NCBI RefSeq assembly: GCF_025917315.1
Contig: NZ_CP080627.1
Coordinates: 62,001-126,000 of the forward strand
Length of the DNA stretch: 64,000 bases
From: Halomonas qaidamensis
Lineage (GTDB): Bacteria; Pseudomonadota; Gammaproteobacteria; Pseudomonadales; Halomonadaceae
Direction: 5' to 3'
Below the pieces are notes generated by a model. It had not been told where the DNA came from. It saw only the letters and a list, made by a program, of their open reading frames with translations, and did not search any database. A program made the translations under genes and the position numbers. Shown here piece after piece: positions 50,706-60,023 of this stretch. Within the stretch, counting starts at the first letter, position 1. Each line of letters begins with the position of its first letter.

Positions 50706-52397
50706 ATGTCAGTCCGACCAGATGAATACGAAAGTGTTACCAGTCCTGCAGCAGTCAGCTCTCTTTTAACTACCTTGATTGAAGGGGGGGGCGTATCGCT
50801 TTGTTTAGCTACCGAGGACGCTCGCCCAGAGCCTATCGTGTTGATGGAGCAACACGCTGGGAAGACATTGGTGATGGACTTATCTTCAGTTGATCATCTG
50901 TTAAGCCGCTTACAGCAAGGTGAGTCGTTTTTTCTACGTGGCCAATCCCAGGGTAAGGTGGTGCGCACGCCGCTTTTATCGCTGACAGAGACTCGTCATG
51001 CGGGTGGACGCTTTTTATGCTGCAGCGATTACCCCGCCACTCTAGACGTGCTGCAACGCCGCGAATCGTTTCGCGCCGAGCTGCGGTTTGGTATGGCCGT
51101 ACCAGCCTCGTTGAGCGGTGAAAGTGGCGAACATATTGTGGGGGAACTGCGAGACCTTTCCCAGGATGGCTGCCAAATAGAGCTACCGCTAACCGCCAGC
51201 GGTGTGCTTTCTGAAGCTGATAGGCCCCTTGCACTTGCTTTTACGTTTCCAGATGGCACCTATTTTGAAGTGCAAGGAGTGCCGCGCCATCAAAAAACCG
51301 ATCCTGAGCGACACTTATTGCGGGTAGGTTTCCATTTCGCCAATTGCTCGTCCGAGCAAGAGCGACAAATTTGGTATTTTGTTTGTGAAATTGAGCGCGA
51401 AGCTGCCCGTTACAGCAAAGAAGCGCAAGAGGATCGTCAGCCATCGCCGCTGTTTGAACAACCAAGCAAGCGCGCGCCAGGAAATGAGCACGTGGGGCGG
51501 CGAGATATCCGTCGCTATGCCACGCCTATGGCACGGCGGTTGGTGAAAATAGCGGCTTATTTAGATGCTCAGTTGCTGCTTTTACAGCAAGGGAGCGACA
51601 TTGACTCTCGCCAGCTGTCACGCAACGCAGATCGTCTTTTGCAGCTGCATGAAGAGGATCGCGAGGCATTGCTGTTTGCGACACGATGTCTATCGCCAGA
51701 GCCGCTATTAGTTCGCCATGGAATCGCGGTAGCGGTGCATTTGCTTGATTTGGTTGGTGCAAATATGCCTCGTGACGTACGTAAGGCGATCGTCGCGAGT
51801 GGTTTGGTGCATGACCTTGGTAAGGCGCTTATTCCGCAAATACTGTTTAAGGCCCCGCATTTTGAAGCTACTCATCGCCAAGCTATGAGTGAGCATGTGT
51901 CGTTGTTACTAGGCCGCTTACAGCATTGCCAGTGGCTTTCCGCTGCCGTTGCCCAAGCGGTCATAGGTGGCATTAATGAACGCTTGGACGGCAGTGGCTA
52001 TCCTGATGGCTTAACCGGTAGTGACATTAACGAACTTGCCAAAGCGAGCGCAGTGGTAGATGTGGTAGAGGCAATGCGGCGCGATCGGGCAGATCGTCCT
52101 GCCAAAACAGCGCAACAAATCTATCGGCATTTACTGAGCCATCCGCATCAATTTGACCCCCGTTGGACCAAGCGCTATATCGAGCACTTCAAACCACTGC
52201 CGGTGGGGTCGCTTGCGCACTTTTCCAGTGAGCAGATGGCGTGGATTATCCGCCTTGATGCGCAGGGTGCTCCTGCTGAAGTGACGCTGACAAATCAGGC
52301 AGAGTCGCCCATGCGCGAGACATTGGGCAACACTCTGCGAGGCGATGTACTTGAACGATTAGGTAAGCCAAAACGTGAAGTGGCGGTGTCCACATAG
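50706..52397 (+). CDS. YcgR-like N domain + PilZ + degenerate HD-GYP protein
   Basis: A 563-residue soluble protein of three parts. Residues ~12-112 resemble the YcgR N-terminal (flagellar brake) domain. Residues ~115-230 are a PilZ domain with both c-di-GMP signatures: RRESFR at 118-123 and DLSQDG at 150-155. Residues ~335-500 are HD-GYP-like: HD at 369-370, GK at 372-373, His397 and DGSGYP at 428-433 are kept, but the HHE metal motif is replaced by INE (423-425) and the later DxxDA reads DVVEA. It should bind c-di-GMP; phosphodiesterase activity is doubtful. It sits alone between flaG and fliS, followed by a hairpin. YcgR slows the motor in enterobacteria, so a motility-brake role is a fair inference. 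Confidence 0.82.
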   Translation: MSVRPDEYESVTSPAAVSSLLTTLIEGGGVSLCLATEDARPEPIVLMEQHAGKTLVMDLSSVDHLLSRLQQGESFFLRGQSQGKVVRTPLLSLTETRHAGGRFLCCSDYPATLDVLQRRESFRAELRFGMAVPASLSGESGEHIVGELRDLSQDGCQIELPLTASGVLSEADRPLALAFTFPDGTYFEVQGVPRHQKTDPERHLLRVGFHFANCSSEQERQIWYFVCEIEREAARYSKEAQEDRQPSPLFEQPSKRAPGNEHVGRRDIRRYATPMARRLVKIAAYLDAQLLLLQQGSDIDSRQLSRNADRLLQLHEEDREALLFATRCLSPEPLLVRHGIAVAVHLLDLVGANMPRDVRKAIVASGLVHDLGKALIPQILFKAPHFEATHRQAMSEHVSLLLGRLQHCQWLSAAVAQAVIGGINERLDGSGYPDGLTGSDINELAKASAVVDVVEAMRRDRADRPAKTAQQIYRHLLSHPHQFDPRWTKRYIEHFKPLPVGSLAHFSSEQMAWIIRLDAQGAPAEVTLTNQAESPMRETLGNTLRGDVLERLGKPKREVAVST

Positions 52398-52409
52398 TCG
52401 GCTAGCCTG

Positions 52410-52436
52410 CTCAGAAAAGACGTAAAATTTTCTGAG
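52410..52436 (+). terminator. Hairpin after the PilZ/HD-GYP gene
   Basis: CTCAGAAAA and TTTTCTGAG form a 9-bp stem around a 9-base loop, 13 bases after the stop. The stem ends in T-rich sequence but no long T-run follows. Confidence 0.55.
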
Positions 52437-52455
52437 TGAAATATAGGTTAAATAT

Positions 52456-52482
52456 TAAAGTCTATTAGCGAGACGCCGATAT
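52456..52482 (+). promoter_or_regulatory. Sigma-28 (FliA) promoter of fliS
   Basis: TAAAG (52456-52460) and GCCGATAT (52475-52482) are separated by 14 bases. Only the last -10 base departs from consensus. It should drive fliST and possibly the genes after them. Confidence 0.9.
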
Positions 52483-52551
52483 ATGTTGTAACTGAGCTAA
52501 TAAGCTTGTTTCTGAATGATAATAGAACAGCGCGTGTCGGCGGTTGTGGTC

Positions 52552-52587
52552 GCTGTTATTCGCATCAATGCTGTTATTCGCATCAAT
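52552..52587. repeat. 18-bp tandem duplication in the fliS leader
   Basis: GCTGTTATTCGCATCAAT is repeated exactly twice in a row, between the sigma-28 promoter and the ribosome-binding site of fliS (AGGAG near 52590). Confidence 0.95.
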
Positions 52588-52604
52588 ATAGGAGAGACCC
52601 GCTT

Positions 52605-53021
52605 ATGACATACTCTCGCGGCGGCACTGTTTATGGCCGAGGTGCCAACGCCTACGCTCGCGTTGGCGTGGAAAGCGGCGTTATGTCAGCTGATCCTCAT
52701 CAGCTCATCGTTATGTTGTTTGATGGTGCCCAGGCAGCCATCCGCGCGGCGCGTATTCATATGCAAGCGGGCAATACGGCTGAAAAAGGAAAGTCGATTT
52801 CCAAGGCGCTGGATATCATCAATAACGGCCTGGCAGCTGCATTAGATCAAGAAAAAGGGGGGGATATCGCAGAGCGTCTAGCGTCGCTCTATGACTATAT
52901 TGCCCGCTTACTATTAGCGGCTAACCTTCGAAACGATGAAGACAGTCTCAATCAGGCAGAGCGCTTGCTTGAAGATATCGCCTCTGCATGGCGTGAAATC
53001 GGTCAACAGCAAAGTGCGTGA
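52605..53021 (+). CDS. fliS: Flagellin export chaperone FliS
   Basis: A 138-residue four-helix-bundle chaperone (E. coli 136). The conserved ADPHQLIVMLFDGAQAAIRA helix and LYDYIARLLLAANLRND near the C-terminus are clear. It binds flagellin's C-terminal helix and delivers it to the export gate. The ATG at 52605 follows AGGAG by 10 bases; the frame is open to 52506 but that part lies in the leader repeat. First gene of the fliS-fliT unit. Confidence 0.95.
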   Translation: MTYSRGGTVYGRGANAYARVGVESGVMSADPHQLIVMLFDGAQAAIRAARIHMQAGNTAEKGKSISKALDIINNGLAAALDQEKGGDIAERLASLYDYIARLLLAANLRNDEDSLNQAERLLEDIASAWREIGQQQSA

Positions 53022-53029
53022 GGCAAAGC

Positions 53030-53437
53030 ATGTCGGCTTCTGAAACTGCTCGTGAAAATGCCCAGCAAACGCTCATCGATGCGTACGCCAAGCTACTCAC
53101 GTGTGTTAGACAAATGCACGAACTCGCCAATGCGGAGCAGTGGGCAGAGCTGATTGAGCAACGCACCCACTATGTGATGTCCGTTGAGGCGTTGCGCTCG
53201 CGTGATGCCGAAACGGTGCTTGATGAGGCGGCAAGGAAGCGCAAGGCAGAGCTGTTAGAGGGTATTCTTGAGCATGATGTGGAAATTCGCCGTCGTTTGG
53301 TGGCCAGGCGGGATGAGCTGGGAAAATTAATCAGCGTCTCTCAGCGCCAACGTAATTTACATCGTGCTTATGCGCCTCAACAAGGCGAAGTGGCGGGCTT
53401 CGACGTGCCTAGCGATCAGGAGAAGGGGTTAACGTGA
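53030..53437 (+). CDS. fliT: FliT-like flagellar chaperone
   Basis: A 135-residue helical protein, 8 bases after fliS on the same strand. In enterobacteria FliT is the chaperone for the filament cap FliD and also inhibits FlhDC. The N-terminal helices (AYAKLLTCVRQMHELANAEQ, WAELIEQRTHYVMSVEAL) fit the family; sequence conservation is low, so the call leans on position and helix pattern. The ATG at 53030 has GAGG 6 bases upstream. It overlaps the next gene by 4 bases (GTGA). Confidence 0.85.
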   Translation: MSASETARENAQQTLIDAYAKLLTCVRQMHELANAEQWAELIEQRTHYVMSVEALRSRDAETVLDEAARKRKAELLEGILEHDVEIRRRLVARRDELGKLISVSQRQRNLHRAYAPQQGEVAGFDVPSDQEKGLT

Positions 53438-54642
53438 GTGGCATTACGCCGCTTATTGATACGCTCATGCATCAAGTGCTTGGGCGTCAGGGCGAGCTAT
53501 CCCAGCGACCGCTTAATGCTCCCGTGCAACCGGTTCCGTCAGGTGACGGCCCGCGTGCACTGCAAGGAGACTCAAGCCTTGATGGGCGACCTTTATCATC
53601 GCCCTTAGGCGATCTTAGGCGGCTACCACCATCGCTTGATGGCCAGCAGCGGCAGCCTCTTTCGGGAGATGCCTCCAATGCGCCTCCAGGTTCTACCCAA
53701 ACCCATTTTAGCCCAGCTGCCCGGACCATTGCGGATGTCTTGTTACGTTTTCCCGCGCCTCCCGCCGTGATACGCCCACAAACGCCATTGATGGGGCAGC
53801 AAGAAGCGCCTTCTGCACCAGCGTTGGCAAATCGCTTAGAAGGCAGCATTCGTGATAGCGGTCTTTTTTACGAAGCTCATCTAAAACGTTGGTTTCAAGG
53901 CGACGCTTCTCGTCAGCAACTGCTGCGAGAGCCGCAAATGCAGCCAGGGCCACGCCCTATGATGTTGCCAGCCAGTGTTGCAACGTTTGCAATGCCACCT
54001 TTCGCGTCTAATGCCGCGCTGAATGCCAGCAATGCAAACGTTGCCATACTGCCGAATTCGCTGTTGCTACCTGTGGCCAGTCATCAAAATGGCGTAACGG
54101 GATCTGGCACCCCAATGCTTGCGAATACCACTCTGCCGGTAGGGGCTGCGCGTGACCTAGCGTCGGCCAGCGTTGATATGACCAGTGCACGAGCACTGGA
54201 CGAGAGTGCGGTTCTGCGCGGTGGCCGCGATATTGTCCATGAAAGCTTACAGGGGCTAGTGCGCCAGCAGCTTGAGCTACTGGTGATGCCTACCATTCGT
54301 TGGGAGGGCGACGTTTGGGCGGGGATTTTTATGGCGTTAGTGGTTAACCTGCCCTCACGCGAAGGTGAACAAGAAAATGCTCAAAAGGATGCTGATGCGG
54401 AAGAGGGCTGGCGTTCGGATATGCAGCTTGATGTGCCTAATTTAGGCGCCTTCAGCGCGTCGCTAAGGCTTTATCAGTCAACACTGAGTATTGACTTAAC
54501 TACGGATGATGCTTCAACCCATGCCCGCCTAGAACAAGGAATTGGGCGTTTAGAAAGCCGTCTGGCGGCGTTAGATTTTCGTAGTGTTCAGGTAAACGCC
54601 CGTCATATCACCGTGGAGAGTCATCATGGCGACGTCGGCTGA
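53434..54642 (+). CDS. Second FliK-like protein (flagellar hook-length control C-terminal domain)
   Basis: A 402-residue protein with a long Pro/Ser/Ala-rich N-terminal part (~20-260) and a C-terminal domain (~280-395) resembling the Flg_hook domain of FliK: VWAGIFMALVVNLP, then MQLDVPNLGAFSASLRLYQS and LEQGIGRLESRLAALDF. This repeats the FliK layout, while a full FliK is encoded 10 kb away. The GTG at 53434 overlaps the fliT stop by 4 bases. Its 3' end overlaps the FlhB C-terminal-like gene by 17 bases, so the pair is likely coupled. A role in export switching, alternative to FliK/FlhB, is inference. Confidence 0.78.
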   Translation: MSGITPLIDTLMHQVLGRQGELSQRPLNAPVQPVPSGDGPRALQGDSSLDGRPLSSPLGDLRRLPPSLDGQQRQPLSGDASNAPPGSTQTHFSPAARTIADVLLRFPAPPAVIRPQTPLMGQQEAPSAPALANRLEGSIRDSGLFYEAHLKRWFQGDASRQQLLREPQMQPGPRPMMLPASVATFAMPPFASNAALNASNANVAILPNSLLLPVASHQNGVTGSGTPMLANTTLPVGAARDLASASVDMTSARALDESAVLRGGRDIVHESLQGLVRQQLELLVMPTIRWEGDVWAGIFMALVVNLPSREGEQENAQKDADAEEGWRSDMQLDVPNLGAFSASLRLYQSTLSIDLTTDDASTHARLEQGIGRLESRLAALDFRSVQVNARHITVESHHGDVG

Positions 54643-54919
54643 TCACCGTCGCCAAGCTGTCGCGCTTGCCTACCAGAATAAGGAGCAAGCACCGCGTGTC
54701 GTGGCAAAAGGTTACGGAGAATTGGCGGAAAGAATCATGGCTGAGGCTCAACGCCAAGGAATTTATGTACACGATGCCCCTGAACTTGTGGCACTGCTGA
54801 TGCAGTTAGATCTCGATGCCGAGATCCCTACCAGTTTATATCAGGTGGTGGCAGAACTGCTGGTATGGGTATTTGAGTTATCCGAAGAGGGGTTAACTCC
54901 TCGACAGGGGCGTCGGTAG
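54626..54919 (+). CDS. FlhB C-terminal domain-like protein (EscU/YscU family, stand-alone)
   Basis: A 97-residue soluble protein that matches the cytoplasmic C-terminal domain of FlhB: RRQAVALAYQNKEQAPRVVA, KGYGELAERIMAEAQRQGIY, LDAEIPTSLYQVVAELLVWV. The autocleavage motif NPTH is absent; the chain begins with the strand just after where it would stand. The fold is like FlhX of Helicobacter pylori, which can replace part of FlhB. There are no membrane segments. It overlaps the second FliK-like gene by 17 bases and is followed by a 104-base gap before flhD. It probably acts at the export gate; function is inferred. Confidence 0.85.
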   Translation: MATSADHRRQAVALAYQNKEQAPRVVAKGYGELAERIMAEAQRQGIYVHDAPELVALLMQLDLDAEIPTSLYQVVAELLVWVFELSEEGLTPRQGRR

Positions 54920-55023
54920 CCAATACCAACGTTGTATGCAACCATGTGCTGAGAAATGTAAACAACTTTTAAGGCGTCAGTATAAAGTCATAATGAAACG
55001 CCCATGTCGTTCGATGGAACACT

Positions 55024-55356
55024 ATGAGTCAAACAAGCTTTCTCGATGAAATTCAGGAAATTAATTTAGCGTATTTACTTCTTGCGCAGCGATTATTGGT
55101 CGAAGACCGTGAGGCGGCAATGTTTCGCCTAAAAGTAGATAGCGAGCTTGCAGATTTGCTCGTGTCTCTTAACGCTCGACAGCTGACAAAGTTGGCACGT
55201 AACAATCAGCTAATATGTCGTCTGAGCCAAACCAGTGCCCATCAGCTGCGAAAAATCACCGAAAACCCTCGGGATCAAGGGCTTTCAGGCTTACATGCGT
55301 CATTGTTGTCAGCTGGTGAGGCGTTTGAAACACTGCCTGTAGGAGAGTCAGAGTGA
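55024..55356 (+). CDS. flhD: Flagellar transcriptional activator FlhD
   Basis: A 110-residue FlhD, close to the E. coli length of 116. The start [20 protein letters not shown] and the helix [17 protein letters not shown] are diagnostic. With FlhC it forms the FlhD4C2 complex that activates class 2 flagellar promoters through sigma-70. The 104-base upstream gap is short for this normally heavily regulated gene, so its main promoter may overlap the preceding genes. It overlaps flhC by 4 bases. Confidence 0.95.
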   Translation: MSQTSFLDEIQEINLAYLLLAQRLLVEDREAAMFRLKVDSELADLLVSLNARQLTKLARNNQLICRLSQTSAHQLRKITENPRDQGLSGLHASLLSAGEAFETLPVGESE

Positions 55357-55877
55357 GCCAGAAAAGCTTGGTTGATGAAATGCACCAAGTACAGCTGGCC
55401 ATAGAGCTGATTGAATTAGGTGCACGGTTACAAGTATTGGAGACAGAAACAGAGCTAAGTCGCACGCGCCTGATCAAGCTGTACAAGGAAGTACGCGGTA
55501 TGTCGCCACCCAAAGGGATGCTGCCCTTCTCTGCTGACTGGTTCGTGACATGGTTGCCTAACGTACATTCGTCGCTGTTTTATAACATTTATCACAGCGT
55601 ACAAAACAACACCCGTTGTGAACGTATTGATGCCTTTGTCAAAGCCTATCGCTTGTATGAAGAGCAGATAAATTTAGAAGGCGTTGAGCCGGTGTTGGGC
55701 CTAACCCGCGCATGGACGCTAGTACGATTTTTTGAAAGCGATTTACTGCAGCTTAATACGTGTACCCGCTGTGGTGGGCACTTTGTTGCCCATGCTCATA
55801 GTCCAACCCACGAGTATGTCTGTGGCATTTGTCAGCCGCCTTCGCGGGCTGGGAAGACGCGTAAAGCGCGGTGTTGA
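55353..55877 (+). CDS. flhC: Flagellar transcriptional activator FlhC
   Basis: A 174-residue FlhC with the four zinc cysteines C137, C140 (CTRC) and C157, C160 (CGIC), and the helices [20 protein letters not shown] and [20 protein letters not shown]. It gives the FlhDC complex DNA binding. It starts with GTG at 55353, overlapping flhD by 4 bases. The C-terminal tail ([10 protein letters not shown]) is slightly shorter than in E. coli. Together with flhD this puts the cluster under an FlhDC-type, not FleQ-type, master regulator. Confidence 0.96.
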   Translation: MSQKSLVDEMHQVQLAIELIELGARLQVLETETELSRTRLIKLYKEVRGMSPPKGMLPFSADWFVTWLPNVHSSLFYNIYHSVQNNTRCERIDAFVKAYRLYEEQINLEGVEPVLGLTRAWTLVRFFESDLLQLNTCTRCGGHFVAHAHSPTHEYVCGICQPPSRAGKTRKARC

Positions 55878-55946
55878 ACTACAAAAATTATCTTGCCCGG
55901 TGCGGTCAGGTATATAGCCAATAAAATGCGTCTTTAACGTATAGAT

Positions 55947-55974
55947 AGCACCAAAAGGGGTTGGTACTTTTTCA
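55947..55974 (+). terminator. Probable terminator after flhC
   Basis: ACCAA and TTGGT pair around AAGGGG, flanked by further partial pairing, followed by TTTTT. It lies 70 bases past flhC. The rest of the 225-base gap to motA should hold a motA promoter; I found no clear sigma-28 box there. Confidence 0.5.
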
Positions 55975-56102
55975 TTAACACCGCCAGCGCCTGAGTAAGC
56001 TATGGCTAAGAAACGCGTGGAACCAACGCTCTGTGTTCTCTTTTTGAAACACAGGAATAGCGCTCCACTGATACAAAAACTGATATCGCAAGGATACTGC
56101 TT

Positions 56103-56972
56103 GTGCTGATTCCTCTGGGTTATTTGGTCGTACTGCTATCTGTCTTCGGCGGTTATGTGTTGGCAGGCGGTAGCTTAGGCCCTCTCTATCAGCCAACAGA
56201 GCTGCTTATGATTGGGGGCGCTGGCATAGGCGCATTTATTGCCGCGAACAATGGCAAAGCCATTAAGGCAACATTCAAAATCTTTCCCAGACTCAAACGC
56301 GCCAAAAAGTATAACAAAGCGTTGTATATGGAGCTGATGGCACTGCAGTACAAGCTGCTCTCTAAAATTCGCCGCGAAGGAATGTTGGGGATAGAGCGCG
56401 ATATTGATAACCCCCAAGAAAGCCCGCTTTTTCAAGAGCACCCGACCGTACTTGCTGATCCGCATATTATGGACTTTTTAACTGACTATCTGCGTTTGAT
56501 GGTGAGTGGCGGTATGGAGCCGATGGAAATTGACGAGCTGATGCTCCATGAAATTGAAGCCTTCGAGCAAGAGGCACATATCCCTATCGATGCCATTGCC
56601 AAAGTGGGCGATGCAATGCCTGCCTTTGGCATCGTTGCTGCCGTCATGGGGGTTATTAAAGCACTGACTTACGCTGATGCTAGTCCTGCCCAAATGGGGG
56701 AGATGATTGCCCTCGCGTTGGTCGGTACCTTCCTTGGTATTTTAATGGGATATGGTTTTATTAGCCCCGTGGCTAGCTACGCCGAGCGGCAAGCTAAAGA
56801 AGCAGAGAAGATGCTGCAGTGCATACGTGTCACCTTACTGGCTAGTTTACACGGCTATGCGCCGCAACTAGCGGTTGAATTTGGTCGCAAAGCGCTACAT
56901 ACCGCTGAACGGCCAAGTTTTGCAGAGTTAGAAGAGTACGTTCGTGATGCCAAAAAGAGCGGTAATGCATGA
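56103..56972 (+). CDS. motA: Flagellar motor stator protein MotA
   Basis: A 289-residue membrane protein with four membrane segments (E. coli MotA 295). It carries the cytoplasmic loop with the conserved charged residues that act on FliG, and the proline-bearing region KVGDAMPAFGIVAAVMGVIK. It pairs with MotB as a proton channel. The GTG at 56103 is the start, with AAGGA upstream. The stop overlaps motB by 4 bases. Confidence 0.95.
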   Translation: MLIPLGYLVVLLSVFGGYVLAGGSLGPLYQPTELLMIGGAGIGAFIAANNGKAIKATFKIFPRLKRAKKYNKALYMELMALQYKLLSKIRREGMLGIERDIDNPQESPLFQEHPTVLADPHIMDFLTDYLRLMVSGGMEPMEIDELMLHEIEAFEQEAHIPIDAIAKVGDAMPAFGIVAAVMGVIKALTYADASPAQMGEMIALALVGTFLGILMGYGFISPVASYAERQAKEAEKMLQCIRVTLLASLHGYAPQLAVEFGRKALHTAERPSFAELEEYVRDAKKSGNA

Positions 56973-57889
56973 GTAAGGGGGGCGATAAACGTCCGATTAT
57001 TATTCGGCGCAAAAAAGTGGTGCATGCTCACCATGGCGGTGCGTGGAAAATTGCCCTTGCTGATTTTATGACCGCTTTAATGGCACTGTTTCTAGTGATG
57101 TGGATTTTAAGTGTTTCCGACGATGAAACACGTCGTGGAGTTGCTGAGTACTTCAGCACGCCGCTCATAACGGCAATGACCAGTGGCGATCGGTCGGGCA
57201 GCACTCAAGTGATTCCGGGGGGCGGCCCAGACCCCACCCACAGCGATGGCGAACGCGCCCGCGTGGATGTGCTGCAGTATAGTCGCCCCAGCGCTCAGGA
57301 ACGGCGCTTCTTTAACGATGTGCAGGCGCGCATTGAGCGTGCCATTGAGCTAGACCCAGAGCTGCGCCAGTTACGTAATCAAATGCGCTTTGATTTAACC
57401 CGCGAAGGGTTGCGTATCCAGCTATTAGATACAGAGCAGCGGCCAATGTTCGAACTTGGTAGCGATCAAGTCGCACCTTACATGCGTAATTTATTACGCA
57501 CCATGGCACCGTTATTGAATGAGTTACCCAACGATCTAAGTATCAGCGGCCATACCGACAGCGTGCCTTATGCTGGTGGCTACCGCGGCTATAGCAACTG
57601 GGAACTTTCCAACGATCGGGCTAATGCTTCTCGGCGTGAATTAGTTACCGGCGGGCTTGACCCAGATCAACTGCTACGCGTATCGGGCTTTGCTGATCGT
57701 GCTAAGTTGCCTGACACTTCGCCGACTGATCCTATCAATCGGCGTATTGAGCTTGTTGTCTTGCTGCCAGAAATTGCCGAGACGATACGCAACCCAGGCA
57801 TTATGAATCTTGAGAACCCATTGCCCGATGACGATGCGCCTCTAGAGGCGTTGCCACTAAGCACGCCACAGAGCGGTGAAGACGAATGA
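56969..57889 (+). CDS. motB: Flagellar motor stator protein MotB
   Basis: A 306-residue stator protein. The single membrane helix (~27-48) contains the ion-carrying aspartate D32 (KIALADFMTALMALFLVMW). The plug and linker follow, then an OmpA-like peptidoglycan-binding domain with ISGHTDSVPY and ANASRRELVTGGLDPDQL. The match to MotB rather than the sodium-type PomB is by overall pattern only and is not decisive. It overlaps motA by 4 bases; cheA follows after 43 bases. Confidence 0.94.
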   Translation: MSKGGDKRPIIIRRKKVVHAHHGGAWKIALADFMTALMALFLVMWILSVSDDETRRGVAEYFSTPLITAMTSGDRSGSTQVIPGGGPDPTHSDGERARVDVLQYSRPSAQERRFFNDVQARIERAIELDPELRQLRNQMRFDLTREGLRIQLLDTEQRPMFELGSDQVAPYMRNLLRTMAPLLNELPNDLSISGHTDSVPYAGGYRGYSNWELSNDRANASRRELVTGGLDPDQLLRVSGFADRAKLPDTSPTDPINRRIELVVLLPEIAETIRNPGIMNLENPLPDDDAPLEALPLSTPQSGEDE

Positions 57890-57932
57890 GCAGGGCTTAT
57901 CACAACACTAAGACGTTTATGTGGAGCGGTGC

Positions 57933-60023
57933 ATGGATATAGCGGACTTTTTTGACACCTTTTTTGAAGAGGCTGACGAACTGTTGGCCGATATGGAACA
58001 GCACCTGTTGGAGCTGGATGTCGATGATCCGGATAGCGAGCAACTCAATGCTATTTTCCGCGCTGCTCATTCTATTAAGGGCGGCGCGGGAACCTTTGGC
58101 TTTAGTGTGCTGCAAAAAACCACGCATATCTTTGAAAACCTGCTAGATCATGCTCGCAAAGGTGAATTGACGTTGCGAGCTGACCTCGTTGATACCTTTT
58201 TAGAGGCAAAAGACATCATGCACGAGCAACTCGATGCCTATCGCAACGAGGAAGAACCCAACCAAGAAGCCTATGAGCGTATTTGTCATACTCTGCAGCA
58301 AATTGCGCTAGAAGAAATTGGCCAGACGTTGGATGCACCTCCCGCACCGTCACCTGTGGTTGAGAAACAAGCGCCATCTGACGCTGCCACGACGGCGCCT
58401 TCCTCTGATAGTGAGCGCCACCTTAATGTTGCGCTGTTAAATGTCAGCGAAAAAGACCGGCTTTTACTGGTTGAAGAGCTTGGACAGCTGGGCGATGTAC
58501 AGTCCCACTCGGGTGATGAGAAGCGCTACGATGTCATGCTGGCCGGAGAGGTCAGTGCTGATGATATCGAAGCAGTGATGTGCTTCATTATTGAGCCTGA
58601 ACAAATCGAGATTAGTGTGGTGGATGCTGTTAATGACGAAAGCGCTAGTCTCAAGGCAGAGGCACCAGCGCCGTCGGCAGACACATCCAATGGCGTCGCG
58701 GAGACCCCAGCGGCGCCCGTTAAGCCTGCTAATAGCACCCCAGCCACCGCCAAGCCGGCTAAACCCGCTGCTAAAAAAGCCGTTGCAGAATCCTCCTCTA
58801 TTCGCGTATCAGTCGATAAAGTTGACCAGATTATTAACTTAGTCGGTGAGCTCATTATTACTCAGTCGATGCTCGACCAAACCGTTAGCGATCTTGACGA
58901 CTCGTCTGTGGGTAACAGCTCGCTACAAAATGGTATGAGCCTGCTACAGCGTAACGCACGGGATCTTCAAGAAGCGGTGATGTCAATCCGCATGATCCCC
59001 ATGGAGTTTGTCTTCAGCCGTTTTCCCCGAGTTGTGCGTGACACCGCCAGTAAACTGAATAAAGAAATTGAGCTGATTACTGAAGGTAAATCTACCGAGC
59101 TGGATAAAAGCTTGGTTGAGCGCATTACTGACCCCCTCACGCACTTGGTGCGTAACAGCTTGGATCATGGCATTGAGATGCCCGACGAGCGTGAGGCGTT
59201 AGGCAAGCCACGGGTTGGCAAGCTGGTGCTCTCGGCGCGTCACCAGGGTGGCAATATTCTGATAGAAGTCCGTGATGACGGCGCTGGTATGGACCGTGAC
59301 AGGCTATTGGCGAAAGCGCGTGAAAACGGTCTGAATGTGCCTGACACCGTCTCTGACGAAGAAGTTTTCCAGCTGATTTTTGCGCCTGGTTTTTCTACCG
59401 CAAAAGAAGTCACCGATGTCTCTGGCCGTGGCGTTGGCATGGATGTCGTGAAGCGTAATATCCAAGGCATGGGTGGCCGGGTTGAAATTCAGTCTAAGAA
59501 AGGTGAGGGCACTAATACACGTATTGTGTTGCCGCTGACGCTAGCCATTCTTGACGGCATGTCCATCAAAGTGGGGGGTGAGACCTTTATTTTGCCACTT
59601 TCCACCGTGCTTGAGTCGTTACAGCCTGCCGAGGGCGATATGTATGCCATGGCAGGAGACGATGTGGTGCTCAAGGTGCGCGATGAGTATCTACCGGTAA
59701 TCGCTATTCATGAAGTGTTTGACGTCAAAAATGCGATCACTGATCCAACTAAAAGCATTGCCGTGATTGTTCAGGGCGAGGGGCGTCGTTACGCCATGCT
59801 GGTTGATGAGCTTGTCGGTCAGCAGCAAGTCGTCGTAAAAAACTTGGAAGACAACTATCGCAAAGTGCCTGGCGTTTCGGCGGCTACTATTTTAGGCGAT
59901 GGAAGCGTGGCACTCATTTTAGACATCACAGGCTTACACCGGTTAAGCCGTGCTAAGAAAGAAGCGGGAAAAAAGGTGAATCATCCACATCTCTCTTATT
60001 ACCAGGAGGCTGAGCCGTCATGA
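57933..60023 (+). CDS. cheA: Chemotaxis histidine kinase CheA
   Basis: A 696-residue CheA. The P1 phosphotransfer domain has His46 in [15 protein letters not shown]2 (~165-245) docks CheY/CheB; a KPA-rich linker follows ([14 protein letters not shown]); P3 dimerisation (~290-350), P4 ATP site with [15 protein letters not shown] and GRGVGMDVV; and P5 CheW-like (~565-690). It turns receptor signals into phosphate transfer to CheY. The ATG at 57933 has GGAG 6 bases upstream; the GTG at 57921 is less likely. It overlaps cheW by 4 bases. Confidence 0.96.
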   Translation: MDIADFFDTFFEEADELLADMEQHLLELDVDDPDSEQLNAIFRAAHSIKGGAGTFGFSVLQKTTHIFENLLDHARKGELTLRADLVDTFLEAKDIMHEQLDAYRNEEEPNQEAYERICHTLQQIALEEIGQTLDAPPAPSPVVEKQAPSDAATTAPSSDSERHLNVALLNVSEKDRLLLVEELGQLGDVQSHSGDEKRYDVMLAGEVSADDIEAVMCFIIEPEQIEISVVDAVNDESASLKAEAPAPSADTSNGVAETPAAPVKPANSTPATAKPAKPAAKKAVAESSSIRVSVDKVDQIINLVGELIITQSMLDQTVSDLDDSSVGNSSLQNGMSLLQRNARDLQEAVMSIRMIPMEFVFSRFPRVVRDTASKLNKEIELITEGKSTELDKSLVERITDPLTHLVRNSLDHGIEMPDEREALGKPRVGKLVLSARHQGGNILIEVRDDGAGMDRDRLLAKARENGLNVPDTVSDEEVFQLIFAPGFSTAKEVTDVSGRGVGMDVVKRNIQGMGGRVEIQSKKGEGTNTRIVLPLTLAILDGMSIKVGGETFILPLSTVLESLQPAEGDMYAMAGDDVVLKVRDEYLPVIAIHEVFDVKNAITDPTKSIAVIVQGEGRRYAMLVDELVGQQQVVVKNLEDNYRKVPGVSAATILGDGSVALILDITGLHRLSRAKKEAGKKVNHPHLSYYQEAEPS

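Noticed and set aside
52506..52604. Extended N-terminus of FliS from the upstream start
   Set aside because: This stretch encodes the leader with the 18-bp tandem duplication, has no ribosome site, and the conserved FliS begins at the later ATG.
53434..54642. Second FliK-like gene as a pseudogene or duplicate of fliK
   Set aside because: The frame is intact, and apart from the C-terminal fold pattern it shares no close sequence with fliK; its tight overlap with the next gene argues for function.
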